A stretch of 64,000 nucleotides of DNA from Paramarasmius palmivorus (taxonomy: Eukaryota; Basidiomycota; Agaricomycetes; Agaricales; Marasmiaceae): assembly GCA_037176845.1 (NCBI GenBank), contig JAYKXP010000017.1, positions 186,001 to 250,000 on the forward strand. The letters are read 5' to 3'. The notes beneath the pieces were generated by a model that was not told the DNA's origin, made no database searches, and worked only from the letters and a program-made list of their open reading frames with translations. Each line of letters starts with the position of its first letter. The stretch's first letter is position 1. Both the position numbers and the translations under genes were made by a program. Of the stretch, positions 11,586-23,700 are shown one piece after another.

Positions 11586-12235
11586 ATGAGTGGACATAGT
11601 CAGTCTCCTTCCTTCATCATGTATCACTACGAATTTCGAACCTGATTCGATGCCTCAATTTTACAGAGCTGATTGAACTTTTTGGGAAGCTTGTTGGCGC
11701 AATTTGCTCGTAGAATCTCTTCTGATGAACCTTGGCTCATCTTTCTCGGTGGCATATCGCGTCTTCTATGGCACTTTATAGTTGCATTAGCAGTGTATAT
11801 TGCTATCCTCTCTTCTCATGAAGAGCTCGTCGGGTTACATCGTGTTGCACCTTGTAAGTATCAAGGTTTCCTCCGTAGATTCCGCACTTACGCCGCAGTC
11901 ACTGACAGGCATATTGTTCATTCTTCTCCCAAGTCATTGCGCCCCACCGTCGTGAATCTTTTCTGCTTCACACTCCAATGATGCTGGGCCGCCTGAAGAC
12001 AGACTAGAGGTATTCGTGAACTCCGCACAAAGTCCCTTAGAACCCCAAGTGCCGAGCGGAGCTCCAGCCACTTTGATCCTTTATCCATCAGCTCGGCAAG
12101 TCGTGTAAAAAGGTGTAGAGATATGATGAAAATCTGGAGACCAAAGTGGTTGGATGCTCATGCCTTCCACGGATTTAGGCAACTTTTCAGTGTGGATTCC
12201 ACGCTTTCCGTCTTTCTTTCGTGCCCTCACCATCG
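11586..12235. other. No certain gene; possible 5' exons of the next gene
   Basis: One plus-strand frame at 11673-11853 encodes a hydrophobic segment (F-I-V-A-L-A-V-Y-I-A-I-L) followed by a GTAAGT donor. This could be a missing N-terminal exon of the membrane protein starting at 12236, but the link is not demonstrated. Confidence 0.35.
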
Positions 12236-13344
12236 ATGCCCTTGAACCGCTTCAAACCACCGTACATCGCGCGACAGCACGGGGATGATGATGATGATGA
12301 CGACGATGATGGCCCTCCGAGACGAAGCACTTACCAGTCTGGCAGTACGAGTGCGACTGGTACATCCCCATCCGGTGGATCCGTACCTACAAATGACGCG
12401 GCACTGGAAGGTGGGGGCAAGAGGGGTGCAAACGGAGGAGCGATTGCAGGTGGGGTCATTGGTGCTTTGATTGCTGTTGGTGTCCTGGTCTTCGCGTTTA
12501 TCTGGTTGCGAAGAAGAATGCAGCGAAGAGGTGGATCAAGCGGTGTATCATTGGACAGTGAATTCCTAGGTACGTACCTTGTCTTTGTCGCATACATATA
12601 AACAGAAACATACCTCGTATAGTTGAACACAAGAATCGTAATTCTGCCACAACTGCTCCGTCCTCCCCAGGAGCAGGTGCGCTTGCGACCGCTGCAGCTG
12701 CAGTTGCGAGTAATCCAACTAACAACTCTCCGCATGAGCACGCAACCCGTAACATGGCGCACGATACACTGGATTCATCGGGGACGAGGACCTCCAGACA
12801 GATAATGACCGTGGCTAACCCTGATGATAATGCGGATTCAAGCCGGACTATAAGCGAGGTCAAAACGGCATATTCTGGTCGGGGAAGGGCCTCTGATACT
12901 CCGAGAAAGTCGATGGAAGCTGCAACTCCATCCACTCCCCCTAAGGATGCGAATGCAAGAACTGGTGCTCCTTCGGCATGGAAACGCAGTGAATTGGATA
13001 TTATGGGTAGAATGCGACAAGGATCTGCTTCCGGGTCCATGAGGAATGACTCCGACAATGCATCTATCTCCTCCAGACTCTCGAACCCATACTCTCTATT
13101 CGAAGAACAGCATTCTCAACAGCCAAATTTATCCAGAAGCACCTATCCTCCCACCGAGAAGCACCTTTCTGCCCCAACTCGTCTCTCTGCAGACGATTAC
13201 CCTATTATAGATGACCGTAGCATCTCTGTAACCAGCACCTCCAACACAGACGTAGCCGAACTACAGCGTCGAGTCGAAGCCTTGCAACAGGAAAACGAGA
13301 GGCTGTATCGAGATGCTGCACCTCCTGCATATCAGCTCCCTTGA
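12236..13344 (+). CDS. Single-pass membrane protein with PY motif, N-terminus uncertain
   Basis: A type I-like membrane protein of a layout common in agaricomycetes: a short acidic/Ser-Thr extracellular part with a run of nine Asp (about 12285-12311), a Gly/Ala/Val-rich membrane helix (A-I-A-G-G-V-I-G-A-L-I-A-V) followed by a basic stop-transfer R-R-R-M-Q-R-R, then a long polar Ser/Thr-rich cytoplasmic tail. The intron at 12570..12622 is clear. The tail ends in a short heptad-like segment (E-L-Q-R-R-V-E-A-L-Q-Q-E-N) and P-P-A-Y, a candidate ligand of WW-domain ubiquitin ligases such as Rsp5. No signal peptide is seen with this start, so an upstream exon is likely. The function is unknown; it may be a surface sensor or adaptor. 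Confidence 0.6.
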
Positions 13345-16300
13345 CCTTGAAGTGCCCAGGTGCGCAATCCCAAGCCGGTTATGGCATTTTGATTCACTAT
13401 AGCCACTAGAAAACTATGCTAGCCGTGACCGAAGATAGTGATTGTAATCCACAAGATGCAGAAGTTAGACTCGGACCTTGTACAATATCGTGATTACTGG
13501 ACGATACAACTTTTGTATGACCCTGTACTGGCAAGGGTGTAGCGGTTGTTGGAGCGGATACGGTGAAGCCGGAGTGAAGCGAACCGAGCGAATCATTCAA
13601 TGCCACTCCGATGGACATAAGTATCGGCTTTTGCCGAAACACAGTGGCACTCTAGGACGATCAATCTTCTGCAGCGAAGTACTACCTCCTTCAGTAGTGC
13701 TGCTGAAATATGGACCACCACATCCGTTATGATTTTTTATTATAAATACTCAGAGCTAAAGGCGATATTCATTCCATGCACGAAGTACGGGGTACGAGGC
13801 GATTACTAGGTCAAAGAAAAAAAAATATTACACAGTAATGTGCAGTAAACGACCAGCGCGAAGATTTAGATCGATAATCATTGAAGACCTGCCTCTTTGT
13901 GCAAACCAGCCCTCTTAATGGTCTCAGTTTCTGGAACACATCCTTATACTTTGTAGTGTGACGAGGGCCCGGCCGCGCTGAGCCATCTGTAGCGAACCAG
14001 GAAGGCTAGCTTGGCCGAAATGTAAAGCCGTGACGGCGGGCCACGATGCACATGAAGACGTTGTCAACCCCTAGTATAAACTTTAAAAGTTCCTTGCTAC
14101 ACTTGCATCCACCAAAACGATTGATTTGTGGGTTCGGGTGGTTGTAGCAACCCTTCATCATGATGTATGGGGGCGAGTCGCCAGTTCAGTTTGGCCCGAT
14201 GGAATCTATAACTGTGGGAACATGAACAGGATTAGTGGCTCAGCTGAAAATATACACACCTCGCCCCTACAAACTCGTTGCAAACTGTCCGGCAACATCC
14301 AGTTTTATAACAGAGAGAATGAAAGGGACTCTAGAAATAAGATCAGAAACTGAATTCGCCAGAGGCCTCCGAGGATATGACATGGTATGAGTACTCTGTT
14401 CATTCCTGCACTTATACTATCAGCCGATGCTAGTTCGCTTTACAAAGGCATCAATCAAAAAGCAGAAGTGCACACGATATGTCTGAAGTAAGTATAGCAT
14501 CATTCCAGAAACAATCACAACTCGATAATGCTGTGCGTGAGTGTTCGTGTGGCGCGAGGAGTCGCTATTAAGTAGCAAGAGTCCAAACCTTGTTACGGAA
14601 CAAGGTCGGGTTATAACTTGAGTGACGACGGGCTCATTATCAGCTCTCTCTCACGCCGGGCGGCGCAAGTCTGATTGGGGGTGTCACTCACCATCGCTTC
14701 TGTTTCCTATTTCACTGGAATTTAGTGATTTCTTCATTGATCTACAAATAGAAGGTTGCCCAGGAAGTATTGAGACATCGTTACCTTTTCCACCTCCCCC
14801 AACGCATTCCCTGTAAGTTGTATGCACGTTGTACATGATCGATCTTGTTGACGTGTACAAAAGACTGCTCCTCTACATTCCGAACCAAGGTTGAAGATCC
14901 TACAACGAGGCACATGGGAAAGACTGCAGTGCATGATCCTTCAAAATCGTGGGATTAACAAGAAGGGTCCCAGTATGAGGCACAGAGCAACCCAACAGGT
15001 AAGGACGAGATTGTGCACTAGGCCTCTCAGGGCCCACGAGTGTCCACGGCGTCTTTCTTCAGTCTGGAGTGATTAATATTTACCTCGGAAAATAGTCATG
15101 GAACAGTACATACCTAAGGGAGTGTTTTGAAAGTCGGCCAACAGGAGCATACTCATGAAAATTTCCGGAATCCGCGTAAAAGTGACCCATCCATGATTTA
15201 CTGAAACACCGTCGATACTCCAAAATGATGGAGGTCTTCTGTTAGAAGGTCCTATCAGCGAGTTTTCGTTCGTCAGAAGATCTGCTTCGCTTTGGTACGA
15301 TATAGCTATCGGTGAGACGAGGTCTCTTGAGCGGCAGTCGGCATCCCGTATTGAGGACTCCGTACCTCGCTCATTATTCGATAATGTGTACGAGCGAGGT
15401 ATGTCTTGGTACGGCGACGATCAAAGGCTTCCAGATAGATAGAAGAAATGTCGATACAAGCGAAAGTACGAGGTCCCGTGTCATGGAGCGCATATTCCAC
15501 AAGAGGTTTGGTAGCCATTGGCCACAGCTATCTATCAAATTCTTCGTCTATGAGCGGCAGTGACGGCAACCCAACAATGAAAACTTGGAGTCGCCGAGTT
15601 CGTCGAGAAGCACCCCTGCTCAGTAAGGTCAAAATAATGTGGTAAACCACCTTGAGACCTTCCCTATACTCATTAGGAATAGAGTAAAAACGCACGCATT
15701 ACGGAGAGGCTTCCACAGGAAGCCCGAGTTCCGTGGGATTCCATGGCTGGGATTCTCCGAGAGCAGCCCTTGCACGCGAGCCGCCACGTCGAGTTACCGC
15801 CGCCGGAGTGGCGACGGTAATCTTGTTGGTCCAAATCCAGAACGAGAACCAATAAACTAAAACGCAAGTTTCAGGATCATATGTAGTATATTGTGCTTCG
15901 TTCGTACATACCGCTTGTACCTCTACTGATGATGTGATGAAGTCCAACTGATAGCTTCGAAACATAAATCATCGTTCGCGCATCAGACATATCCAACGAA
16001 GGCCAGAATTATTCTAGATGGAGAAGAATGTCAATCAGCCGCTGATAAGTAATGCCAGACGTATACCAAAAGCGCGGCGAATAGTAGTTCTGGGGTTTGT
16101 TCCCGATTCAGAAAGGATTGCTGATTTACATACGTACCAGATGGTGCGACAGCTTCAGCCAAACAAGATCAAGCGCGAGCGAACCGGACTACGAAGCTGT
16201 CTTCCGCCAACACGGAGTTCATTTGCTATTGTTCCTATTGTTCCGCCTTCGAAAGTCTGTAGAGTGACAGGATGTCGTTCATTCTAGGAATTCAGGAATT

Positions 16301-16361
16301 TCTGGAAGGACGCACAAAGACGTATATTGAGAACCATAACACGGCATAGGGACTGTCTGCA
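13345..16361. other. Gene-poor 3-kb stretch with coding relics
   Basis: No intact gene was found. On the minus strand around 14740-15520 several stretches read as protein but in different frames; they are listed separately. The rest shows only short unconvincing frames. Confidence 0.4.
14740..15520 (-). pseudogene. Possible degraded or unresolved minus-strand gene
   Basis: Protein-like stretches follow one another on the minus strand: one ending at 15518 starting MATKPLVEYALHDTG and containing F-A-C-I-D-I-S-S-I-Y-L-E-A-F; one around 15125-15300 with F-W-S-I-D-G-V-S-V-N-H-G-W-V; and two around 14740-14990 with T-G-T-L-L-V-N-P-T-I-L-K-D-H and C-L-V-V-G-S-S-T-L-V-R. The last resembles the end of alpha/beta-hydrolase esterases, but only weakly. 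I could not connect them with introns in phase. They may be exons of a real gene or a frameshifted relic. Confidence 0.25.
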
Positions 16362-18119
16362 TTACAAGGAAACCGCTTTCTCCTTCGAGTACTTGCCAAG
16401 TCTAAACACCCTTCGAGCACGGAACAGCGTCGTGACTGCTGCCCCAGCAACAAAACCACAAGCGGCTGCCAAAGAGTACAACGTCGGCGCCGCAAGGCTG
16501 GGACCTTTCTCCACAGCTCCATGAATATGTGGCCTAAGCGTTGGCTGTGAGTCCGATCCCAAATCGGGCCCTCGACTGGCTCGAAAGTCTGCCAATGCGG
16601 AGCTTTGGTTCACCGTACTCATTAGACCAATGAACGGCGGATGTGTCAAGTTACCCCCATGATGGATACTGTACACGTTCTGAAGTGGCGTTTAAGGGTC
16701 TCACCGACAAGAACGACAATAGATAGAGTGGTGACTCACACGAAGAAAGACATCCCCAAGCAGCCAGTCGCCAGAATCGACCTGTTGCATAGAGTCTATA
16801 AGTAGAGCTTCTACCGTCGAACTATCAATGGCACACTCACGTTATCGTTGGCTTGAATTCCACCCATACACCATCCACCATCAGAATGTCCTTCAGCCCA
16901 ACTAACGTCTGTGTAGTCCATCATGAACGCCCTGTGTGCATCTTTGTCCCCCAATACAAACTGAACATTGACGGCCTTGTTGCATCTCATTTCCCACATC
17001 CCGTTCATGCCATTGTACCTTGCGTCGGGTCCTATCATCGCCCAGAAACTGTCAACGTCTGCAGTAGGTCCCAGGGCTAGCGTAGTGCCAGTGTCAAGAA
17101 CAGCTATTTGACCCTCATAGACTCCTCGTACAGATGACGGCGACAGAGGAACTGTAGAATTGTTTACGATTATAGATTGCAGGGGTAGTTTCCAGAAACT
17201 GTAGTCATTCGCGCCTGCTTGAGAGACGGGTGTTATGAGGAAAGGTGACGTGTCAGATGCGTATGTAGAGTCCAGTTGACCAAAGGTGAACGAGCTGGTG
17301 GTATTCGGGCCCGAATTTCTGCCGAGCTTGAACGCGAAGAACGGGTCTTCGATATATGCAAATATGTTCTGCAAAATAGTCGAACCTGATTTGATAGGGA
17401 TCGCGGCTTCTGTAGCAAAGGAGAGACCAAGGATGCCGGAGTTGCCGCCGCTTGCAAAGTTCATGTCTTTCGCGACGTTGACCAGGCCTTCGTTCATGAA
17501 AGAATGAGTGACGGTAACGTAGAATGTTCGAAATTTTCTCACCAAAGATTTGAGAGTTGATTTCATATGGTCCGATAGAAACAGTATCAAAAGCGATGAG
17601 CCCACCAACTGACCCCTTGAGATAGTCGACATGGAAAGGTTTTCGTGACACGGAAAGGCTCTTGGAAGAAGATTGAGAGTATCGGTCTACACTTTTGCAG
17701 CCTTCAAGGTCACATTCATCTGAAACAACCCACTGAAAAGAATGAGCCTAGGGTACCAAGAATTATTTATTAGTTACTCACCATATCCGAGGATCCCGTA
17801 TCCAAAATCAAGCGAAAATACTGTCCACCAATCCTTCATGGTAAAGTGAGCGTCTTGAGATAAGACTGAGTGAGAAGCATACCCCAGGTGAACGAGGTAA
17901 GAACTATACAGGCCGGTTAGCGCAGTGCAAGCCAAAGAACGATACTTACAACTCATTTGCGTTCGAGATCGTGACCGAGTCAGCACTTTCGCGACGATTT
18001 ACTCGCGCAACGCGATGAATAGGCAGCTTGAATCCTTTCTTGCGTGAAGAGTCAAGATTTGCAAATGCACCAGAGAGGTACGAAGATAGTAATAAAAGAG
18101 CGTAAAATGTAGCATGCAT
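16362..18119 (-). CDS. Membrane-anchored pepsin-like aspartic protease (A1)
   Basis: A secretory-pathway aspartic endopeptidase. The start at 18119 gives a signal peptide (MHATFYALLLLSSYLSGAFA). After a propeptide-like segment, a 49-nt intron joins H-L-G to I-G-G-Q-Y-F, leading to the first active site D-T-G-S-S-D (near 17795) just before another intron. The second active site is D-T-G-T-T in A-V-L-D-T-G-T-T-L-A-L (near 17085). The catalytic domain continues to W-C-M-G-G-I-Q-A-N-D. The last exon has a Ser-rich linker, a C-terminal helix (L-A-A-A-C-G-F-V-A-G-A-A-V) and a basic cytosolic end R-A-R-R-V-F-R-L-G-K. This points to membrane anchoring rather than free secretion, as in yapsin-like or barrier-type enzymes. 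The catalytic residues are intact. Confidence 0.85.
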
Positions 18120-18951
18120 AGTGGTAAAAGTAGATTGAAGCTTAAGGAGAGTCGCGGTCTGCCGGTCGATCTCACGGGTTTGACCCCTTCTCCACTTGGA
18201 TTTAACGCAGTCTTGCCTGCTGCACTTGCAGCTTAGACACTTTGAAAATTTGACACCTCATAGACATGATAGAAAGTCATATAGATCGAGACAACAGTAA
18301 AACACGATGTACACAGAATTCATAATAAAATGCTAAAGGCTAGGACGAACGTCGCGCTTGCCCGAGGCATGCATTTGGAAAGGAGAAATTCAGTGCACCC
18401 AGGCTGCTCGATATGTAGCATTGACCGGATAGATTTCTTGCTATGCGTCCAATCTGAAAAGATCGACGTCTTGCAATTGAAGCTCCATCCATGAGCCAGC
18501 TATCCTTTGTTCCACCGTCGGCTTGAAAAAATCTTGCGAAATACCAAACAGCAGGCTCTCAAGTAGAATTTCACTTTATATATTCTTGTCGCAGAGGTAA
18601 CCGGTCGCTCATATTGAGAAGATTCCATACCGCCAGTAAAAGGGTATCCGGGTCATCGTTTTTCTTCTATGTAGAAGGTGGAGCCTGAGCCTGACGAAGA
18701 GTGAGCAACCATCGAAAAAAAAAATTCTAAATACAGGCCTACCAAAATACTCGGTCTCAAGGAGTCCGTTTTGAGGTTCCTGTAGCACTATCTTGCGCCA
18801 TGTCAAGGCAGTCCAAAGAGAGGAGATACCGGCTTAGTCAGCAAGCGGCCCAGCCAGAGCAGCAGTTCCACGCGTATCACTGCCTCTCGTCCTTTCAACT
18901 CTCCCTTTGACCACAGCTTGCAGCCCCTTCTTGTCCCAAACCTCGACCACG
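18120..18951. other. Divergent intergenic region, protease / YPT1
   Basis: The two genes are transcribed away from each other, so both promoters should be here. No extra gene is seen. Confidence 0.5.
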
Positions 18952-20085
18952 ATGCACACAAGCGAGTACGACTATCTCTTCAAACTTCTTCTCATTGGTG
19001 ATTCCGGTGTCGGCAAGGTCAGTTCGTCGCTGAGACTACGTCCACTTCACCTTTTGACGACTCCTTTTCTTTCCTTTTTCTATCTAGTCTTGCTTGCTTC
19101 TTCGTTTCGCAGACGACACGTACACCGAGAGCTACATTAGTACCATTGGAGTGGACTTCAAGATTCGGACAATAGAGCTTGAGGGGAAGACTGTGAAGCT
19201 GCAAATCGTGAGTTCCTTGTTCCTGGAATTCTCCGTAGTGGCTGCATTTCGCTTCTATGCATTTTCTCCTGTCATTCCAATGGAGTATGTAAAAGCTGAA
19301 TGGAGGGATATTACTGAAGGGGTAGACTGCTATGCCTGCGTCGTCTCTAGAACCCCTCGTAATCATGCCACAATTCACTACCTTTGTCTTTCTCCTTCTG
19401 GTTAAGAACTGTTGCTAATGTCGCCTCATTCCCTCCAGTGGGATACAGCAGGTAATTTGGCTCAAGGCAGCTTTGTGTCGCAATGACTCACATGGTCCTA
19501 TCTTCAGGTCAAGAACGGTTCCGCACCATCACATCTTCATACTACCGTGGCGCTCACGGTATCATTGTCGTCTACGATGTTACTGACAATGGTATGTGAC
19601 ACGTCAGGTTTGCCTATCGGCAATGCTAACTCCGTAATAGATACTTTCACCAATGTTAAACAATGGCTCCAAGAAATTGACCGATATGCTTCGGAAGGAG
19701 TCAACAAGCTCCTAGTCGGAAACAAGTCGGATTTGACGAGCAAGAAGGTTGTAGAGTACAGCGTTGCCAAGGTACGTTTGTCTATGGTCACCGATGATCA
19801 CACAAGTTGTTCACATCACATCACACACTAGGAATTCGCCGACCAGCTCAGCATTCCTTTCCTCGAGACATCAGCAAAGAACGCTACCAACGTCGAGCAG
19901 GCTTTCTTGACCATGGCTAAGCAAATCAAGGATAGGTGTGTTCACTTCTGGAAACAACTTATTACGTCACCTCACATCTCTTGTATAGAATGGGCTCTAC
20001 TTCTGCGGCACCGGGAACTGGCAAGTCGACGGTCGTCACGCCCGGCCAGAGTGTTCAACAACAGCAGTCTGGGGGGTGCTGCTAA
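18952..20085 (+). CDS. YPT1: Rab1-type small GTPase YPT1
   Basis: Controls ER-to-Golgi vesicle tethering. Seven exons join in phase to 204 aa: 18952..19017, 19088..19207, 19439..19451, 19508..19591, 19641..19771, 19832..19935 and 19989..20085. Motifs: P-loop G-D-S-G-V-G-K-S split by the first intron; switch [13 protein letters not shown]3 W-D-T-A-G-Q-E on a 13-nt micro-exon; G4 N-K-S-D; G5 E-T-S-A-K. The C-terminal di-cysteine C-C is the geranylgeranylation site. The start [19 protein letters not shown] matches the family. The G4 motif reads N-K-S-D-L, also common in Rab1. No defect is seen. Confidence 0.95.
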
Positions 20086-20794
20086 GCGATTACATTATCA
20101 TTGTATGTCTTGGATCGACCCTCTACGTTTGGAACGTTTTCTACCTATATCACCTTATCCACCACTATTTACTCGGACTCTTCCCTCTTCCATCTCTCCG
20201 CGGTCTCCATAGGGCTGGTGGCTTTCGAGGGGAGCATGGGTAGACCATGGGTATTAGTATTACATTCTATTGTGAATATAGTACTCTTCTATGCATTATT
20301 TCCCTGTTGTTTGACTCTGTACTGACAAGCATGCGCGTGGTTTGGAATTTATCTTAGTCTGCTGTAAGGTTAGCCAGTTACATTTACGCGAAACGACTCG
20401 CTGACTTGCACTTGCTTGTTCCAGGTATGTGTCCCCATACCTCCTTCAGTGCAGTCAGTATCATCAACACCGTATCTTGTCAACTCAAGTTGTTGCGATT
20501 GTGAGCTTAATTGCAATAAATCGGCGCTTCCTAAGACAGAAGAACTCTGTTTCCCAATCCAGCTAGTTGGAGATCTAATCGCATCATCCCTGCATGCGAG
20601 AATTTTCTCAAACCCAACCGCAGCTACAAAACAAACTTTCACTTTGTAACTTGAGGGTTTATGGTTCATTTTCGAACCAGAGGATCGTGATTTCAAACGA
20701 GGTATAAAGAGAGGGGAATTGACCTTCTGATCCCATTTCCTTCTTTCGCTCATACCACTACCTTGTCCTTTTCCTTCATCTTTTAAAGCCAAGA
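20086..20794. other. Intergenic, YPT1 3' end to Argonaute promoter
   Basis: It holds the 3' UTR of YPT1 and the promoter of the first Argonaute. Apart from a TATA-like box no feature is evident. Confidence 0.5.
20703..20709 (+). promoter_or_regulatory. TATA box of the first Argonaute gene
   Basis: TATAAAG lies 86 bp before the start codon, in a region without other coding signals. Confidence 0.5.
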
Positions 20795-23700
20795 ATGTAT
20801 CGTGGTCGTGGCCGAGAACCATCAAGAGCTACAGGTCGAGGTGGGCCACGGGGGCAAAGAGGTGGTAGACCGTCGTATAAACCGCCGCCCTCTCGAATCC
20901 AAGCTGGGGGTCCCACTGGGTCATTGGTCACGACAAACCTTTTCCCAATCAGAACGTGAGTGCTGTTCAGTCTTTGCTGCACCTCCAATAACCAACGTGT
21001 CTCCTTTCCAGGTTACCGACCAAAAGTTACTGGCAATATGAAGTCGGTGAGTATACTCAACATCTTGCCCATGTTGATGATGCGAATGATCGCTGCCAAC
21101 AGATATTCAACCTGAAGTCAAGAACTTTGCGCGTCGTCAGGAAATCTTCAACAAGCTGAGGTCCAATGTGGCACCAGAAATCTTCGGCTCGTTGCCAATC
21201 TACGATGGTAATAAACAAATGTATGTCTCCACCGAGCTGCACCTTCTTGGTTCAAATGAGGGCTCCACGGTAAGTCAGACGTATATCTCGCACCGACACA
21301 CTATTGATTTTCTGCTCTTAGTTTCTTGTTGCGATGGGTCCGAACACTCCGGCGCAGGTTGGACAAAGGGGAACGTACCAAGTTCGTCTGACGAAGACGA
21401 CGGCAGTGCCGATCAATTTCTCGTATGTATCCTTTCTTGCTTTGTCCTTTCATTGCTGAATATTCCTTTTCAGTGACCTGCCTCGACTTTTGACGGCGCG
21501 AGGTTCCTCAGTGGAAGCTGTAACTGTCGCCACGAATCTTTTGCAATTAATAATCAAACAAGCCTCCAACATGTATGTTCAGTCATTATATCTTTCATCG
21601 TCGACGCTAAGTTATTCCTAGGAACCATGTACATAATAACCGTTCGTATTTTGTCGAACAAGGAAAACTCAAGCTAGAGGGCAGCGGTCTTGAACTCTTG
21701 CATGGCTTCTTTCAGTATGTCAGGATCTAGATAACTACCTTTGGAGTGCTCATACTACCATATTTCAGGTCCATTCGCCCCGGTATAAATGAGCTGTATG
21801 TCAACGTCGATACATCCATGACAGCAGCGTGAGTATCATGTATCGAAGAAGACATTGACCATTACTGATCCTGTATACAAGATATCAACCAGGCCCGCTA
21901 CTCGGCGTTGTCATGGATTTCATGAACAAGGGCGGCGATGTCCGAGCACTAAAGTTGAAGTCCGACTCAGCAGATTACAGAAAACTGGCCAACTTCTTGA
22001 AGAATGTCCAAGTCAAGATCCAGACAACTGGTCGCGTGAAAAGAATTCGAGGACTAGTAGAAAACGCTGATGCGTTCCAATTTGTCAATAGAGACGGGAT
22101 AGCGACCACTGTCGGGGTACGTACCTTCATCCCTGGACCTGACTGTTGTATGCCTTTCCTTATTATTTTGCACAGGAGTATATGAAAGCTTTGCACAACC
22201 GTGATTTGATGTACCGAGGCATTGTCGGGGTCAACCTTTCCAATCCAAATCAGCCCCCGACTATAGTGCCAATGGAGCTTTGCGACGTGGTGCCTGGGCA
22301 GCTTTACAAAAAGAGGATTCCTGATGCCTTCACTGCTACTGCAGTTGGCTTTGCGACCCTTTCCCCTCAGGATCGGTTGGCATGGATCGCTGCTCCCGGT
22401 CTTGCACCAGTCAGTGATTTTCCCACTATGTCAAACATTAGATTAACGATTCTGACATCTAGATTGGCGACTATGCCCGTTCAGAGTTTATCGTCGAATC
22501 AGGTATGGTAATCGACGAGCAGCCCAAAAATATTAAGGGAGGTATACTAGCGGCACCTAGTGTGGTATTCCAAAGGCCAACGGTGCGTCGACCTTTCTAT
22601 TCCTTGTGATGTTCGCCGGTCAATAACAATGTTTTCAGCGGGTTGACAACGGCAAGTGGAGAGTGGAAAAATTGAACAATCCGAAGTCTTTATCGGCCTG
22701 GGTTGTAGTTTCCTTTTCTACCATGTCCATTGGCAATCTTAAGACCCAGATGAGGAGGCTCTTTGATTGTTGCAAAGCACTTGGTAAGTCTTTGTTGGCA
22801 GTTTGAGGTATGGCCCTCGACTGATCAATTTCTGAAAGGCATGGGTACGTTTAGTAGTCGGTTACACCTGTATGCTCTCATTAAGCAAGCACTAGGGGCC
22901 ACGGAGCCTTCCGTTGTTCAGCAAGGCACCGAACAGAATCCTGAACGAGTGAGTCCGCTCTGCATATGCACATATGCACCCCTCATGGCTAATCGTTTGC
23001 AAAAGTCCCTTAGAGCAGCTATAAACACTCTTTCACAGGACGCACAGACACAGAATATCATGGTTATCGTCATTCTTCCATCTAGTCCTGGTGCTGGTGA
23101 TTTACGAGCGAAGGTCAAGCACTGGGGCGACGTCACAGAAGGTGAGCTGACCTGAAACGCAAGGATGTTTTAGCTTAAGAATTTCGGTTACATCACCAGG
23201 TATCAGAACTCAGTGTCTTAGGGAAGACAAAGTGATGAATGCTGGCAATCCATACTGGAACAATGTCGCTTTGAAGTAAGTCTTCGGTGGATGAACTTGG
23301 GTTGCGCGACTGACCTATGCACAGGCTAAATGCTCGACTTGGGGGCCGCAACTTTTTGGTTGAATCTCAAGTTATGCAAAACATCCGACGCGAATCCACC
23401 ATTATCATGGGTAAGCGTTGTGTTTCAGTACTCGCCTCCTCCATTCTTACGGTAATGGAACCTAGGTGCTGACGTTGGCCATGCTGGCCCAGGGATTCAA
23501 CGCCCCTCAGTTGCCAGTCTCGTGTGGTCTACCGACAACACCGTTGTTGACTATCGTGCGATGACATGCATCCAACCACCACGCCAGGAGAAGATTTCAA
23601 ACCTTGAAGCCATGGCGGAGCACGCCCTACTACAAAGCTTTGCTAGAATCAATGGCAATCCACCCTCTAGAATCTTCTTCTTCCGAGACGGGCTTTCTGA

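Noticed and set aside
12284..12311. GAT trinucleotide run as a microsatellite
   Set aside because: It lies in frame and codes for an Asp run of the membrane protein; kept as part of the gene.
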